NCBI GenBank assembly: GCA_045534445.1
Contig: JAZSJQ010000050.1
Location: forward strand, 1-27,621
Origin: JAISGQ01 sp045534445
GTDB lineage: Bacteria > Bacillota > Clostridia > Oscillospirales > Acutalibacteraceae
Direction of reading: 5' to 3'
Length of the DNA stretch: 27,621 nt
Part shown: positions 1 to 7,792 of the stretch, piece by piece
How positions within the stretch are numbered: position 1 is the stretch's first letter
Layout of the letters: the number at the start of each line of letters is the position of its first letter
Made by a program: the position numbers and the translations under genes
Notes under the pieces: generated by a model
What the model saw: the letters and a program-made list of their open reading frames with translations, nothing else
What the model was told of the DNA's origin: nothing
Databases searched by the model: none

Positions 1-25
1 GACCGCTTGGCCTCCGACTTGAGCT

Positions 26-60
26 GTCGCTTAAGTTCTCCAATGGCGAACTTAAGCGAC
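26..60. repeat. 13-bp perfect inverted repeat
   Basis: The arms GTCGCTTAAGTTC (26-38) and its exact reverse complement (48-60) are separated by 9 nt. A second pair, CCTCCGAC at 11-18 and GTCGGAGG at 141-148, encloses this hairpin and the terminator that follows. There is no T-run after the arms, so this is a structured repeat and not itself a terminator. Confidence 0.6.
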
Positions 61-73
61 TGAGGGGTAGTTG

Positions 74-97
74 AAAATCGCATAATTATGCGGTTTT
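74..97. terminator. Bidirectional intrinsic terminator
   Basis: The palindrome CGCATAATTATGCG (79-92) is flanked by AAAAT on the left and GTTTTT on the right, giving a hairpin with a U-tail on either strand. On the minus strand it lies about 120 nt past the stop of the oxoacid oxidoreductase operon and is the first plausible terminator for it. It could also stop transcription entering from the left. Confidence 0.55.
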
Positions 98-216
98 TCT
101 CCCTCTGCATTCTCGCCTTGCGATGAAAGTGCCTCACCTCGTCGGAGGAAGGTGTCAAATATTTTCTTGCTCTGTTGATTCGTCAGATGTTTGATTTTTC
201 AGAACTGCATCAAAAA

Positions 217-2436
217 TCACAGCTCAGGATTTTCTGCCTGCACCTTCAGGCGTTTCCATCTTCTGTCAATTTCCTCCTGTATTGACTGTCGTACTTCACC
301 GTACTGTTCTTTACACAGATGACGTGTCCTGCCCATCATGGAGAGCCAATTTTCGACGGGTATCTTTTTACCTTTCTGCTCGGGGTCATAGGAAAGTGCA
401 GTGATACCCTGTTCCACCTCATAAAGAGGGAAGTAACAGCTATCAACCGCGGCGGCGATGACCCGCCGCTCGGTGCTGGGCTTATCGCCCCAGTTGAGAG
501 GACAGGCAGACAGACATTTTATATATGCAGTACCGTTATGCTTTGCGTAATACTGAGCCTTTGCAGCTTTCTTTATAAAATCATTGGGGTCAGACTCTGC
601 GGCAGTGGCAACGTAAGGCATACCTGTAGCCGCCATTATACGGGGCATATCCTTGTTATAAAAACTTTTTCCCCATTGCTTTTCACCAAGATGGGAGGTG
701 GCGCTTTTTGCACCCATGGGAGTGGAGTAGGAAAGCTGATAGCCTGTGTTCATATATCCGCCGTTGTCGTATTCGAAAATAATAACGGGATCTCCGCGCA
801 GTGCCGTGCCCAATGCAGAACCCATGCCGATATCCAGCCCTCCGTCACCGCTGACCATGATAAAAGTAATATCACCATTGGACATTTCGCCTCGTTCCTG
901 CATCTTGTGATACATGGCAGAAAGCCCTGCGAGAGTCGCCGCACCGTTCTGAAAAAGATTGTGAACGTAGGGTACACGAAAGGCGGTTTTTGGGTATCCC
1001 GTAGTTACCACCATTCCGCAGCCTGTCTGGAAGAGGAGTACGACATTGCCCTCAATTCCTCTGAGCAGGAGATTTAAATTTACGGGAATTCCGCAGCCGG
1101 GACATGCCCCGTGCCCCGTAGCAAGCCGCTTTGGTCTGGCAGTTGTTTCGCGCACAGAACCGCCCTTTACGATAACTCTGCCGTTTTCTTCGCTGCACGA
1201 AACCGCAGAAAGAGTATCGTTTATCGGCTCGAAATAAGGCCTGGGCTTAAATTCGGCATCACCTTCGTAAACTCCAATATAGTCAAATTCGGGAGCTTTT
1301 TTATCAAACCCAGTTTCAAACAAAGCCACAGCATCGCGCTCATAAAAATCACGTCCTCCAAGACCGTATACACGGCTGAGAACACGGGCGCAGATGCCCT
1401 TTTTCTGCAGTGCGGCACGGATCTCAAGAGTCATATTTCCGCCTCCTGCACCGTAGCTGTCCTGCCTGTCAGCCGTTATTACCGTATCTGCATTTCTGCA
1501 TATTTCCGCAATCCTTTCAGACGGAAAAGGACGAAGCGCAGAAAGAGAAAAAACGCCAACCTTTTTACCTTTCTCTCGAAGTCTGTCAACTGCCGCCCTT
1601 GCTGTAAGATAGGCAGAGCCCAGCACAAACAGAATGACCTCGGCATCATCGGTGCGGTAGGATTTTACCTTTGCCAATTTCCTGCCCGAAAGCCCCTCGT
1701 ATTCAGAAAACACCTCGGGAATGACCGATCGGGCTTCTTCCATCGCCCGATGAAGCTGATATTTGTTGTTCATCAGATCGGGTTCATTCATATATGAACC
1801 GACAGTAACAGGCTTTGACGGGTCAAGCACAGTGTATTCGCAATTGACAGCGCCGATAAAATCCTGCACTGTTCGGTCATCGGAGAATACATAACAGCTT
1901 CGCTTCTGATGGCTTGTGAAAAAACCGTCGAAAGCAACGATAACAGGGAGCCTGAGCCTTTCTGATATCTTAATTGCGCAGATGTTCAGATCGTAGACCT
2001 CCTGGGGAGAATCTGCAAACAGAATGATCCAGCCAGTGTTGAGGGTGTACATTATATCGCTGTGATCGCCTTTTATTGAAAGAGGACCCGATACAGTTCG
2101 GCAGGCAACGTTCAGGACCATGGGCAGCCTTGTGCCCGACTGAACGGGAAGCTGTTCAAGGGCGTAGAGAAGCCCGTTGGCAGAGGTGGCGTTGAAAACT
2201 CTTCCGCCTCCTGCGGAGGCACCGTAGCAAATGCCTGCGGCACTGTGTTCGCCCTCAGCGGGTATGAGGGCAATGGAATGCTCTCCGTCAGCGCCCATCT
2301 GATCGAGATGCTCCGCTATCTGAGTTGAGGGCGTGATAGGGTAGTAGCCCATTACATGGTAATTTATCTGCTTTGCCGCATAGGCGGCAAGCTCGTTTCC
2401 GCTTTCAAACAGCAGCTTTTGTTCTGCTTTTTTCAT
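217..2436 (-). CDS. 2-oxoacid:ferredoxin oxidoreductase, fused alpha-beta subunits
   Basis: This catalytic half of a thiamine-diphosphate enzyme oxidatively decarboxylates a 2-oxoacid to acyl-CoA and passes electrons to ferredoxin. Residues 1-180 are the alpha pyrimidine-binding domain, with PITPS (33-37), GDHSD (123-127) and FDGFFTSHQ (169-177), all close to pyruvate:ferredoxin oxidoreductase. The middle (about 265-380) fits PFOR domain II. The beta part begins near 440. Cys445, Cys448 and Cys473 have the 2- and 24-residue gaps typical of the proximal 4Fe-4S cluster, and Cys641 or Cys645 is the likely fourth ligand. GDGG (530-533) and DNGGYMNTG (557-565) bind Mg-TPP. It starts 1 nt after the stop of the gamma-delta gene, with a GGAGG site inside that gene's end. 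Pyruvate is the likeliest substrate from the alpha motifs, but branched-chain or 2-ketoglutarate types cannot be excluded. Confidence 0.9.
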   Translation of the reverse strand: MKKAEQKLLFESGNELAAYAAKQINYHVMGYYPITPSTQIAEHLDQMGADGEHSIALIPAEGEHSAAGICYGASAGGGRVFNATSANGLLYALEQLPVQSGTRLPMVLNVACRTVSGPLSIKGDHSDIMYTLNTGWIILFADSPQEVYDLNICAIKISERLRLPVIVAFDGFFTSHQKRSCYVFSDDRTVQDFIGAVNCEYTVLDPSKPVTVGSYMNEPDLMNNKYQLHRAMEEARSVIPEVFSEYEGLSGRKLAKVKSYRTDDAEVILFVLGSAYLTARAAVDRLREKGKKVGVFSLSALRPFPSERIAEICRNADTVITADRQDSYGAGGGNMTLEIRAALQKKGICARVLSRVYGLGGRDFYERDAVALFETGFDKKAPEFDYIGVYEGDAEFKPRPYFEPINDTLSAVSCSEENGRVIVKGGSVRETTARPKRLATGHGACPGCGIPVNLNLLLRGIEGNVVLLFQTGCGMVVTTGYPKTAFRVPYVHNLFQNGAATLAGLSAMYHKMQERGEMSNGDITFIMVSGDGGLDIGMGSALGTALRGDPVIIFEYDNGGYMNTGYQLSYSTPMGAKSATSHLGEKQWGKSFYNKDMPRIMAATGMPYVATAAESDPNDFIKKAAKAQYYAKHNGTAYIKCLSACPLNWGDKPSTERRVIAAAVDSCYFPLYEVEQGITALSYDPEQKGKKIPVENWLSMMGRTRHLCKEQYGEVRQSIQEEIDRRWKRLKVQAENPEL

Positions 2437-2437
2437 T

Positions 2438-3550
2438 TTACATCAGCCCTCCGTCAACTCTTTTTTCGTCGAGATAGGATTCTCCCGTTATCCATGGGTC
2501 AGCGCCTGCAGGTTCAAAATCAATATGCTTTGCTATAAGATCCTTATTGCGGACGAAATGTTTTTTCTGAGGATGCTCAGCCTCCTTGCCTGCTACAAGC
2601 GCTTCAACGGGGCAGACATCAACGCATCTGAGACATCCCTTGCAGTGATGGTAGTCGAGCCCTCTGTTCATCATAGTTTTCTTGCCTCGGTATTCACCGG
2701 GCAGAAACTGAAAGACCATATCAGGGCAGGTGGTATCGCAAAGACCGCAGTGTATGCACTTTTCGGGAATGAATAGGGGAATGAACCCCTCTCTTGAGGG
2801 GGAGAGATCATTTGAGACCGTGCTTCCGAAATGAGGATTGATGCCGCCCAAAGGCGCATTCTTGTAGCCCCATTTGCTCTGCGCTTCACGGTAGGGGACT
2901 TCCTTATATCGCCCGTCGGGAGAAAAAGACTGAGTCTGAACATTCTCATAACCCAGCTCAAGCCCTTTGAGGTTGTTATCAAGCATATCGGGATATTTCT
3001 TTCCGAGTGTATCAGATACTATAGCCTTGACGGCATCAAGGGGAATAAATCCCGATGCTTTTGCCGTGGCACCCAGCATTACCATATTCACACGGCTTTT
3101 GCTTTGCAGAGCAAGGCTCAGCGCATCAACACAGCAAACAGTTCCTGCGTGGAGGCGAAGCTCGTCCCGTATTGTCTCGGGGTCAGAGGGGGTATTTACA
3201 ACAACGATGCAGTTTTCGTCCGCCCCTGCGGTAACAGCCGTGGTCTTTGAAAGAGACTGATGAAAAAGAACGAGCATATTGGGATTTTCAACAGGGCTGT
3301 TGTGGAGTATCTCGCGCTCTTTGTCACACCAGCGAACGTAAGATCTGACGGGCGAACCTCGCTTTTCCGAACCGTAGCTTGAAAACGCGGAGGCGTTGAG
3401 ACCGAGATAAGCAGCTCCCAGCTCACCCAATAATTTTCCGCAAAGATTTGCTCCTAAGCCTCCGATGCTTTCAAGACGTATTTCATAACAGCCGTTTTCG
3501 TTTATGCACGGTAGAGTGACCGAATAATTACTGTATAGATCTTTTTCCAT
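2438..3550 (-). CDS. 2-oxoacid:ferredoxin oxidoreductase, fused gamma-delta subunits
   Basis: This is the CoA-handling and electron-transfer half of the enzyme whose catalytic half follows. Residues about 22-230 match the gamma domain, with the glycine-rich GIGGLGANLCGKLLGELG-type start (seen here as GGLGANLCGKL at 30-40) and GSEKRGSPV (60-68). Residues 260-320 are a two-cluster ferredoxin domain: Cys265/268/271/275 and Cys303/306/309/313, both CxxCxxCxxxCP. The two clusters carry electrons from the TPP site to ferredoxin. The ATG has a GAAGGGA site 7 nt upstream. Its promoter must lie in 3551-3611, because a strong terminator stands just upstream; I found a TATTAT-like -10 there but no clear -35. 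The C-terminus after residue 325 is a short polar tail. Confidence 0.9.
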   Translation of the reverse strand: MEKDLYSNYSVTLPCINENGCYEIRLESIGGLGANLCGKLLGELGAAYLGLNASAFSSYGSEKRGSPVRSYVRWCDKEREILHNSPVENPNMLVLFHQSLSKTTAVTAGADENCIVVVNTPSDPETIRDELRLHAGTVCCVDALSLALQSKSRVNMVMLGATAKASGFIPLDAVKAIVSDTLGKKYPDMLDNNLKGLELGYENVQTQSFSPDGRYKEVPYREAQSKWGYKNAPLGGINPHFGSTVSNDLSPSREGFIPLFIPEKCIHCGLCDTTCPDMVFQFLPGEYRGKKTMMNRGLDYHHCKGCLRCVDVCPVEALVAGKEAEHPQKKHFVRNKDLIAKHIDFEPAGADPWITGESYLDEKRVDGGLM

Positions 3551-3613
3551 AAGAGATCCCTTCTGTGTTTTCTTCTATTGTCTGCCAAAGGCAGTAATAA
3601 TATGCAGAAAGAA

Positions 3614-3650
3614 AACCAAGCCCGAAGGCATTTTGCCTTCGGGCTTGGTT
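3614..3650 (-). terminator. Intrinsic terminator of the era-recO-mutS2 operon
   Basis: A perfect 17-bp stem (AACCAAGCCCGAAGGCA with its complement) closes on a 3-nt loop and is followed on the minus strand by TTTTCTTT. It lies 15 nt after the stop of the membrane protein at 3666. Confidence 0.9.
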
Positions 3651-3665
3651 CATGTCTTTTAAGTT

Positions 3666-4589
3666 TTATGCGAATACCTTACCGATAGTGAAAACGAGCT
3701 GGTTTTCTATTATCTGGCACTCGGAAATAGTGATGTTGAAGGTGTCCTCATAGCTGTAGTCGCCGCCGAAAATGCCTGCGCCCCAGTCGAGGAAATCCTC
3801 AGCGCCTGAGAGGAAATCGCTCTTACGCATATAGCTGAGGAAGATGTCGTTGAGAGCATCGGTGTTATAGGTGAATTCAGATTGCTCAGCATTGAATGCA
3901 ATGTTTTCGGGATAGTCAACATCCTTGAGGAAAGCGGAAACAATGCTTGTGGGAACCTCAAATTTACCTACAGTGATCTTGTCGAGCACAACACAGGCAT
4001 AGGGGTCCTCGTAGTGGACTTTAAGAGTTATTCTGACAGGGAATGTAATACCCTTGAATTTAAGCCGTGCATAGAATGTGAGCTTATTGTCGCTTATAAG
4101 TACAAAGCTTTCGGTAAGCTCTGCTCCAAAGGATTTGACTGCGGATTCAAGTGTTGGCTTGAGCTTTGCATAGATGCCGTTGATCTCTGAGGTTGAGAAC
4201 TGCATACGACCTGAATCGGTAGCAAATTCAACAACGGTATTATAGATAACGGTTGAGGTGGAAGGAATTTCAGTGGGAGCCTTGGGCATATCATCATAGA
4301 TGAGAAGGAAGAACAGAATGCCTGCGGTAAGTACGATGAGCATGATGAGGGAGACGAACGCAATAACGATTCCCTTGAGTACCTTACCTCTCTTCTTCTT
4401 TGTCTGCTCAGGCTTTTTGTCAACCACCTTCTGAACCTCGGTGGGGGTGGGAATATAGGCTTCTGCAGGGGTTTCAAAGGGGGTTGCAAGGGTGCCGGAG
4501 GCTTTATCCTCCTCGATCTTTTCGACTATAGGCTGTGCGTTGCCGTCAACGTCGCCGCCGAGAGCGATTATCTTGTTTTCATCTGACAT
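3666..4589 (-). CDS. Membrane-anchored protein, YpmS-like (tentative)
   Basis: The 307-residue protein has a polar, Pro/Glu/Lys-rich cytoplasmic segment (1-72), a KKKRGK positive stretch, one transmembrane helix (about 73-97) and an extracytoplasmic domain to the end, so it is a type II anchored protein. The outer domain has alternating beta-type segments. The stretch around residues 168-216 (NKLTFYARLKF ... KITVGKFEVPTSIVSAFLK) resembles, from memory, the YpmS/DUF2140 family, where a conserved 'vG.l.lP...v...lk' pattern occurs. I regard that as a suggestion only, and the function is unknown. An AGGAGG site sits 8 nt before the ATG, and only 15 nt separate it from the mutS2 stop, so it is the last gene of the era operon. 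The cytoplasmic segment is longer than in YpmS as I recall it. Confidence 0.6.
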   Translation of the reverse strand: MSDENKIIALGGDVDGNAQPIVEKIEEDKASGTLATPFETPAEAYIPTPTEVQKVVDKKPEQTKKKRGKVLKGIVIAFVSLIMLIVLTAGILFFLLIYDDMPKAPTEIPSTSTVIYNTVVEFATDSGRMQFSTSEINGIYAKLKPTLESAVKSFGAELTESFVLISDNKLTFYARLKFKGITFPVRITLKVHYEDPYACVVLDKITVGKFEVPTSIVSAFLKDVDYPENIAFNAEQSEFTYNTDALNDIFLSYMRKSDFLSGAEDFLDWGAGIFGGDYSYEDTFNITISECQIIENQLVFTIGKVFA

Positions 4590-4604
4590 TTTGCTTTCCT
4601 CCTG

Positions 4605-6986
4605 TTATTTGATTGTGATTATTGTCACTCCCGCTTCGCCCTCTCCGAAGGTTCCGAGGCGGAAGGATTTTACATGGGGGTGTCTTCTGAAATGCTGGTG
4701 CAGACCTGCACGGAGTGCGCCTGTGCCTTTTCCGTGAATGATTCTGATTTCGCCCAGATTCATTACAGCAGCAGAATCGATGGCACTGTCAACCTCAAGG
4801 ATGGCTTCATCTACAGTCTGACCTCTTACATCAATCTCGCTGGAAGCATCTCTTGTAAGCTTTTTGGTAACAGAATAATCCTTCTGTCTGTTGTTTTTCT
4901 CTTTCTTTTCGGGAGCGGCAAGTCGAAGATCGGAAAGCTTGACTCGCATTTTAAGAGCGCCTGCCTGGATTTCCACATTGCCTGAAGAGTCAGGCTCCTT
5001 TGAAACGGTGGCTTTCTTTCCGATGGTGGCAACAAGGACAGAATCTCCGACTTTGAGCGGACGTGGGAGAACATAATCCTCATCGTCTTCATAGGTGCTG
5101 ATGGGATCGGCAGTATCTTCAAGCCCCTTTATGCGGCTGCGAAGCTGCTGTTTTGCTTTTACACTGAGAGCTGCTGCATCAGCGCTGTTTTTAAGCTCTT
5201 TTCGCAGCTGATCGATCTCCTGCATAAGAGCCTCAGACTGAGCACGGGCGGAAGAAACGATTCTGCCTGCCTCAGCTCGTGCAAGGTCAAGTATATCCTG
5301 ACGGTCCTTTTCAAGTCTCTGCCGGGATTTTGCCGCATCGTCACGAACCTTCTGAGCCTCGATCCTGAGCTTCTGAGCAGCCTCCTGCTCGCTTTCCATG
5401 CTCTGACGACTCTTTTCAAGGTCTTCAACAACCTTTTCAAATCTCTTATCGTCCTCGTCAATAAGCTCCTTGGCTCTTTCGACAACCTCCGAAGGAATGC
5501 CAAGCTTTTCACTTATCGCAAAAGCATTTGAACGACCCGGCATACCGATAAGAAGCCTGTAAGTAGGTCTGAGGGTCTTGACATCAAATTCACAGCAGCC
5601 GTTTTCAACTCCCGGAGTGCTGATGGCGAAAGCCTTTATCTCAGCATAGTGGGTAGTTGCTGCAATGGTACAGCCCTGCATTCTCAGATGCTCGATAATT
5701 GATGTGGCAAGAGCCGCACCCTCAACGGGGTCAGTGCCTGCACCAAGCTCGTCAAGAAGTACCAGAGTGCGTGAATCGGCAATCTTAAAGAATTTAATGA
5801 TATTTGTCATGTGTGCCGAGAAGGTGGAGAGTGACTGCTCAATTGACTGCTCGTCACCTATATCGGCAAGAATGTTTTCGAAAGTGGAAATTTCACTTTC
5901 GTCACTGACGGGAAGCATAAGTCCGCACATTGCCATGGCGGACAGCAGACCGAGAGTTTTAAGAGCAACAGTCTTACCGCCTGTGTTGGGACCTGTAATG
6001 ACGAGCGTGTCAAAATCTCTTCCCAGTCTTATATTTGTCGGTACAACCTTATCGCGATTTATAAGAGGGTGACGCGCCTTTTTAAGGTCAATGATACCGT
6101 CCTCGTTGACGGAGGGGAGAGAGGCCTTCATATTGTAGGCGAGCCTTGCCTTTGCAAAGAGAAGGTCAAGCTCCATGAGCATATTGTAGGAGGTAATAAT
6201 GCCGTCAGCACAATCACCTGCCTGAGAGGAAAGAGCGGTGAGTATTCTCTCGATTTCCGCACGTTCTTCGGTCTGAAGAACTCTTATTTCGTTGTTTGCC
6301 TCAACAACGGCAATGGGCTCAACAAAAAGTGTTGCACCCGATGAAGAAGTATCGTGAACAAGTCCTGCAATTTCACCTCTGAATTCAGCCTTGACGGGGA
6401 CGACAAAACGACCACCTCGCTGAGTGACGATTGCATCCTGCAGATGCTTTGAATGCTCAGAGGAACGAACCAGAGCATCAAGCTTTTCGCGTACTCTGCT
6501 CTGAGCGGAGCGTATCTTCCTGCGAATGGAAGCAAGGTCTGCAGAGGCATTGTCAGAAAGCTCATCTTCGTTGAGGATCGCAGAGTTTATATTATCCTCA
6601 ATGGATTTGTAGGGTACAAGCCCCATGAAAAGGGGGTCAAGACAGGTTATGACACCCTCACAGTGACCGCGCCATTCACGCAGTGAACGGACTATTCTGA
6701 GAACTTCGCTTATTCTCATAAGCTCGGGGATAGTCAGCACAGCGCCTGCCTGAGCACGCCGAAGGGCGTTGGTGACATTCTTTACTCCTCCGAAGGAGGG
6801 AGAGCCGAATCTGCCGAGGAGCATATGAGCATCGCTTGTTTCCCTGAGCATCTGCCGAACTTTAATAAGGTCGGTCTCAGGCTCAATAGAGCGAGCGGCA
6901 GCGGCTGCGTCCTCGCAGGAGCATTCCTTTCCGAGCATATCGAGGATCTTGTCAAGCTCCAATGCTCTCATAAATTTAGTATCCAT
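4605..6986 (-). CDS. mutS2: MutS2-family ATPase/endonuclease
   Basis: MutS2 acts on branched DNA or, in Bacillus, on collided ribosomes (RqcU role); it lacks the mismatch-reading domain of MutS. The 793-residue length is normal. Residues 1-300 are the core/lever domain. The ATPase has Walker A GPNTGGKT (332-339), Walker B LVLLDELGAGTDP (about 408-420) and the THY switch at 445-447. A long charged coiled coil follows (about 505-635), then a KOW-like segment near 650-700. The C-terminal Smr nuclease domain (about 715-793) has IDVRGQT and HGKGTGALR. AAGGATA precedes the ATG. It follows recO after 47 nt that hold a small GC-rich hairpin. Confidence 0.95.
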   Translation of the reverse strand: MDTKFMRALELDKILDMLGKECSCEDAAAAARSIEPETDLIKVRQMLRETSDAHMLLGRFGSPSFGGVKNVTNALRRAQAGAVLTIPELMRISEVLRIVRSLREWRGHCEGVITCLDPLFMGLVPYKSIEDNINSAILNEDELSDNASADLASIRRKIRSAQSRVREKLDALVRSSEHSKHLQDAIVTQRGGRFVVPVKAEFRGEIAGLVHDTSSSGATLFVEPIAVVEANNEIRVLQTEERAEIERILTALSSQAGDCADGIITSYNMLMELDLLFAKARLAYNMKASLPSVNEDGIIDLKKARHPLINRDKVVPTNIRLGRDFDTLVITGPNTGGKTVALKTLGLLSAMAMCGLMLPVSDESEISTFENILADIGDEQSIEQSLSTFSAHMTNIIKFFKIADSRTLVLLDELGAGTDPVEGAALATSIIEHLRMQGCTIAATTHYAEIKAFAISTPGVENGCCEFDVKTLRPTYRLLIGMPGRSNAFAISEKLGIPSEVVERAKELIDEDDKRFEKVVEDLEKSRQSMESEQEAAQKLRIEAQKVRDDAAKSRQRLEKDRQDILDLARAEAGRIVSSARAQSEALMQEIDQLRKELKNSADAAALSVKAKQQLRSRIKGLEDTADPISTYEDDEDYVLPRPLKVGDSVLVATIGKKATVSKEPDSSGNVEIQAGALKMRVKLSDLRLAAPEKKEKNNRQKDYSVTKKLTRDASSEIDVRGQTVDEAILEVDSAIDSAAVMNLGEIRIIHGKGTGALRAGLHQHFRRHPHVKSFRLGTFGEGEAGVTIITIK

Positions 6987-7012
6987 AATAATTATCCTTC
7001 TGATTGTCTGTA

Positions 7013-7031
7013 GGGGCTGCTGTCAGCCGCC
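7013..7031. repeat. GC-rich hairpin between recO and mutS2
   Basis: GGCTG (7015-7019) and CAGCC (7024-7028) form a stem with a CTGT loop, flanked by GG and CCC. It fills most of the recO-mutS2 gap. Its GGGGCTGC...CAGCCGCCC character resembles short dispersed GC-rich repeats of Clostridia (memory-based). No U-tail follows on either strand, so it is not a simple terminator; it could modulate mRNA decay or attenuate mutS2. Confidence 0.4.
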
Positions 7032-7033
7032 CG

Positions 7034-7792
7034 TTATTTGCTTTTGATCTGATTATAAAATTCAAGTGTCCGAAAGCTTCTCTCAAGGCGTGAAACAAGA
7101 TAACGCTCACAGGCTGATGCCAGCTGATGCAAAGCATTATCAGAAAGAGAGAAGGAGAAAAGCTTGTTTAGATCGACAAGAGCACAATGACGCAGTGCGG
7201 TCAGCGCGCCGGGAGAAAGTGCCACACCGCTTGTGAAAGGATCCTTTTCCTTTGCGCAGCTTTCACAGAGAAGAGAGCCCGTAACGGGATAGAACATCAC
7301 AGTATCGTCCTCATAGGCACCGCAGGAACGGCACATAAGAAGATCGGGCATAAAGCCTGCGGTGCAAAGAATCCGCATTTCAAAAGCGGCTTTTATCAAT
7401 TTCTTGTCGCGTGTGCCTGCATTGAGATAATGCAGAGCAGCTCTCAGCAGACGCAGATAAATTTCTGCGTTTGTACCTTCAGGCGCAAGTTCCATGCAGA
7501 GTTCGCAGAAATACTGACCAAGTGCAAGAGCCTCAATATCGCCGTGCATATCTGCATAGCTTGCCTCGGCATGGGATTCTTTGATGGTAAAGGAATCCTT
7601 TGAAGGGACGAGGAGATAATTGCCGTATACAAACTGAGAGGTAGCAGCAAAGTTCTTGCTCTGAATACCTCTGGCGCCGTTTGCGAAAGCATGAATAACA
7701 CCGTGCTTTTCAGTCAGCAGATATACAACACGGTTTTTCTCGCCATATGGCTTGCATTTCAGAACAATGGCATTTTCTGTAAAGGAAGTCAT
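7034..7792 (-). CDS. recO: DNA repair protein RecO
   Basis: RecO helps load RecA on SSB-covered single-stranded DNA in the RecFOR pathway. The 252 residues match the family length. The N-terminal OB fold (1-80) begins with the typical 'ivLk.kpygEknrvv.llTe.hG' pattern, and an all-helical domain follows. A four-cysteine zinc finger is present (Cys154, Cys157, Cys176, Cys179), as in Gram-positive RecO. The ATG overlaps the era stop (TGATG), so the two are translationally coupled. The era-recO pairing is widespread in Firmicutes. Confidence 0.95.
   Translation of the reverse strand: MTSFTENAIVLKCKPYGEKNRVVYLLTEKHGVIHAFANGARGIQSKNFAATSQFVYGNYLLVPSKDSFTIKESHAEASYADMHGDIEALALGQYFCELCMELAPEGTNAEIYLRLLRAALHYLNAGTRDKKLIKAAFEMRILCTAGFMPDLLMCRSCGAYEDDTVMFYPVTGSLLCESCAKEKDPFTSGVALSPGALTALRHCALVDLNKLFSFSLSDNALHQLASACERYLVSRLERSFRTLEFYNQIKSK

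Larger units (their letters stand above)
1..110 (-). other. Repeat-like segment with a small open frame, cut by the window edge
   Basis: Read on the minus strand from an ATG at 110-108, the frame stays open to the window edge (36 codons) and continues open upstream to about position 156. The peptide is basic and low in hydrophobic residues (it contains TPQSLKFAIGELKRQLKSE). There is no convincing ribosome binding site, and the frame passes straight through a 13-bp inverted repeat and a terminator hairpin, so I doubt it is a protein gene. Small open frames of this kind, carried by dispersed intergenic repeats, are common in Ruminococcaceae as I remember them; that membership is inference. It could also be the 5' end of a real small gene extending beyond the window. 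Confidence 0.3.

Noticed and set aside
192..219. TGATTTTT / AAAAATCA dyad at the end of the alpha-beta gene as a terminator
   Set aside because: The stem is AT-only with a 12-nt loop and overlaps the stop codon; the palindrome at 74-97 is a better terminator.
319..1077. Long plus-strand open frame (252 codons) opposite the alpha-beta oxidoreductase gene
   Set aside because: It is antisense to a gene with complete cofactor motifs, has no ribosome site or domain, and arises from codon bias of the real gene.
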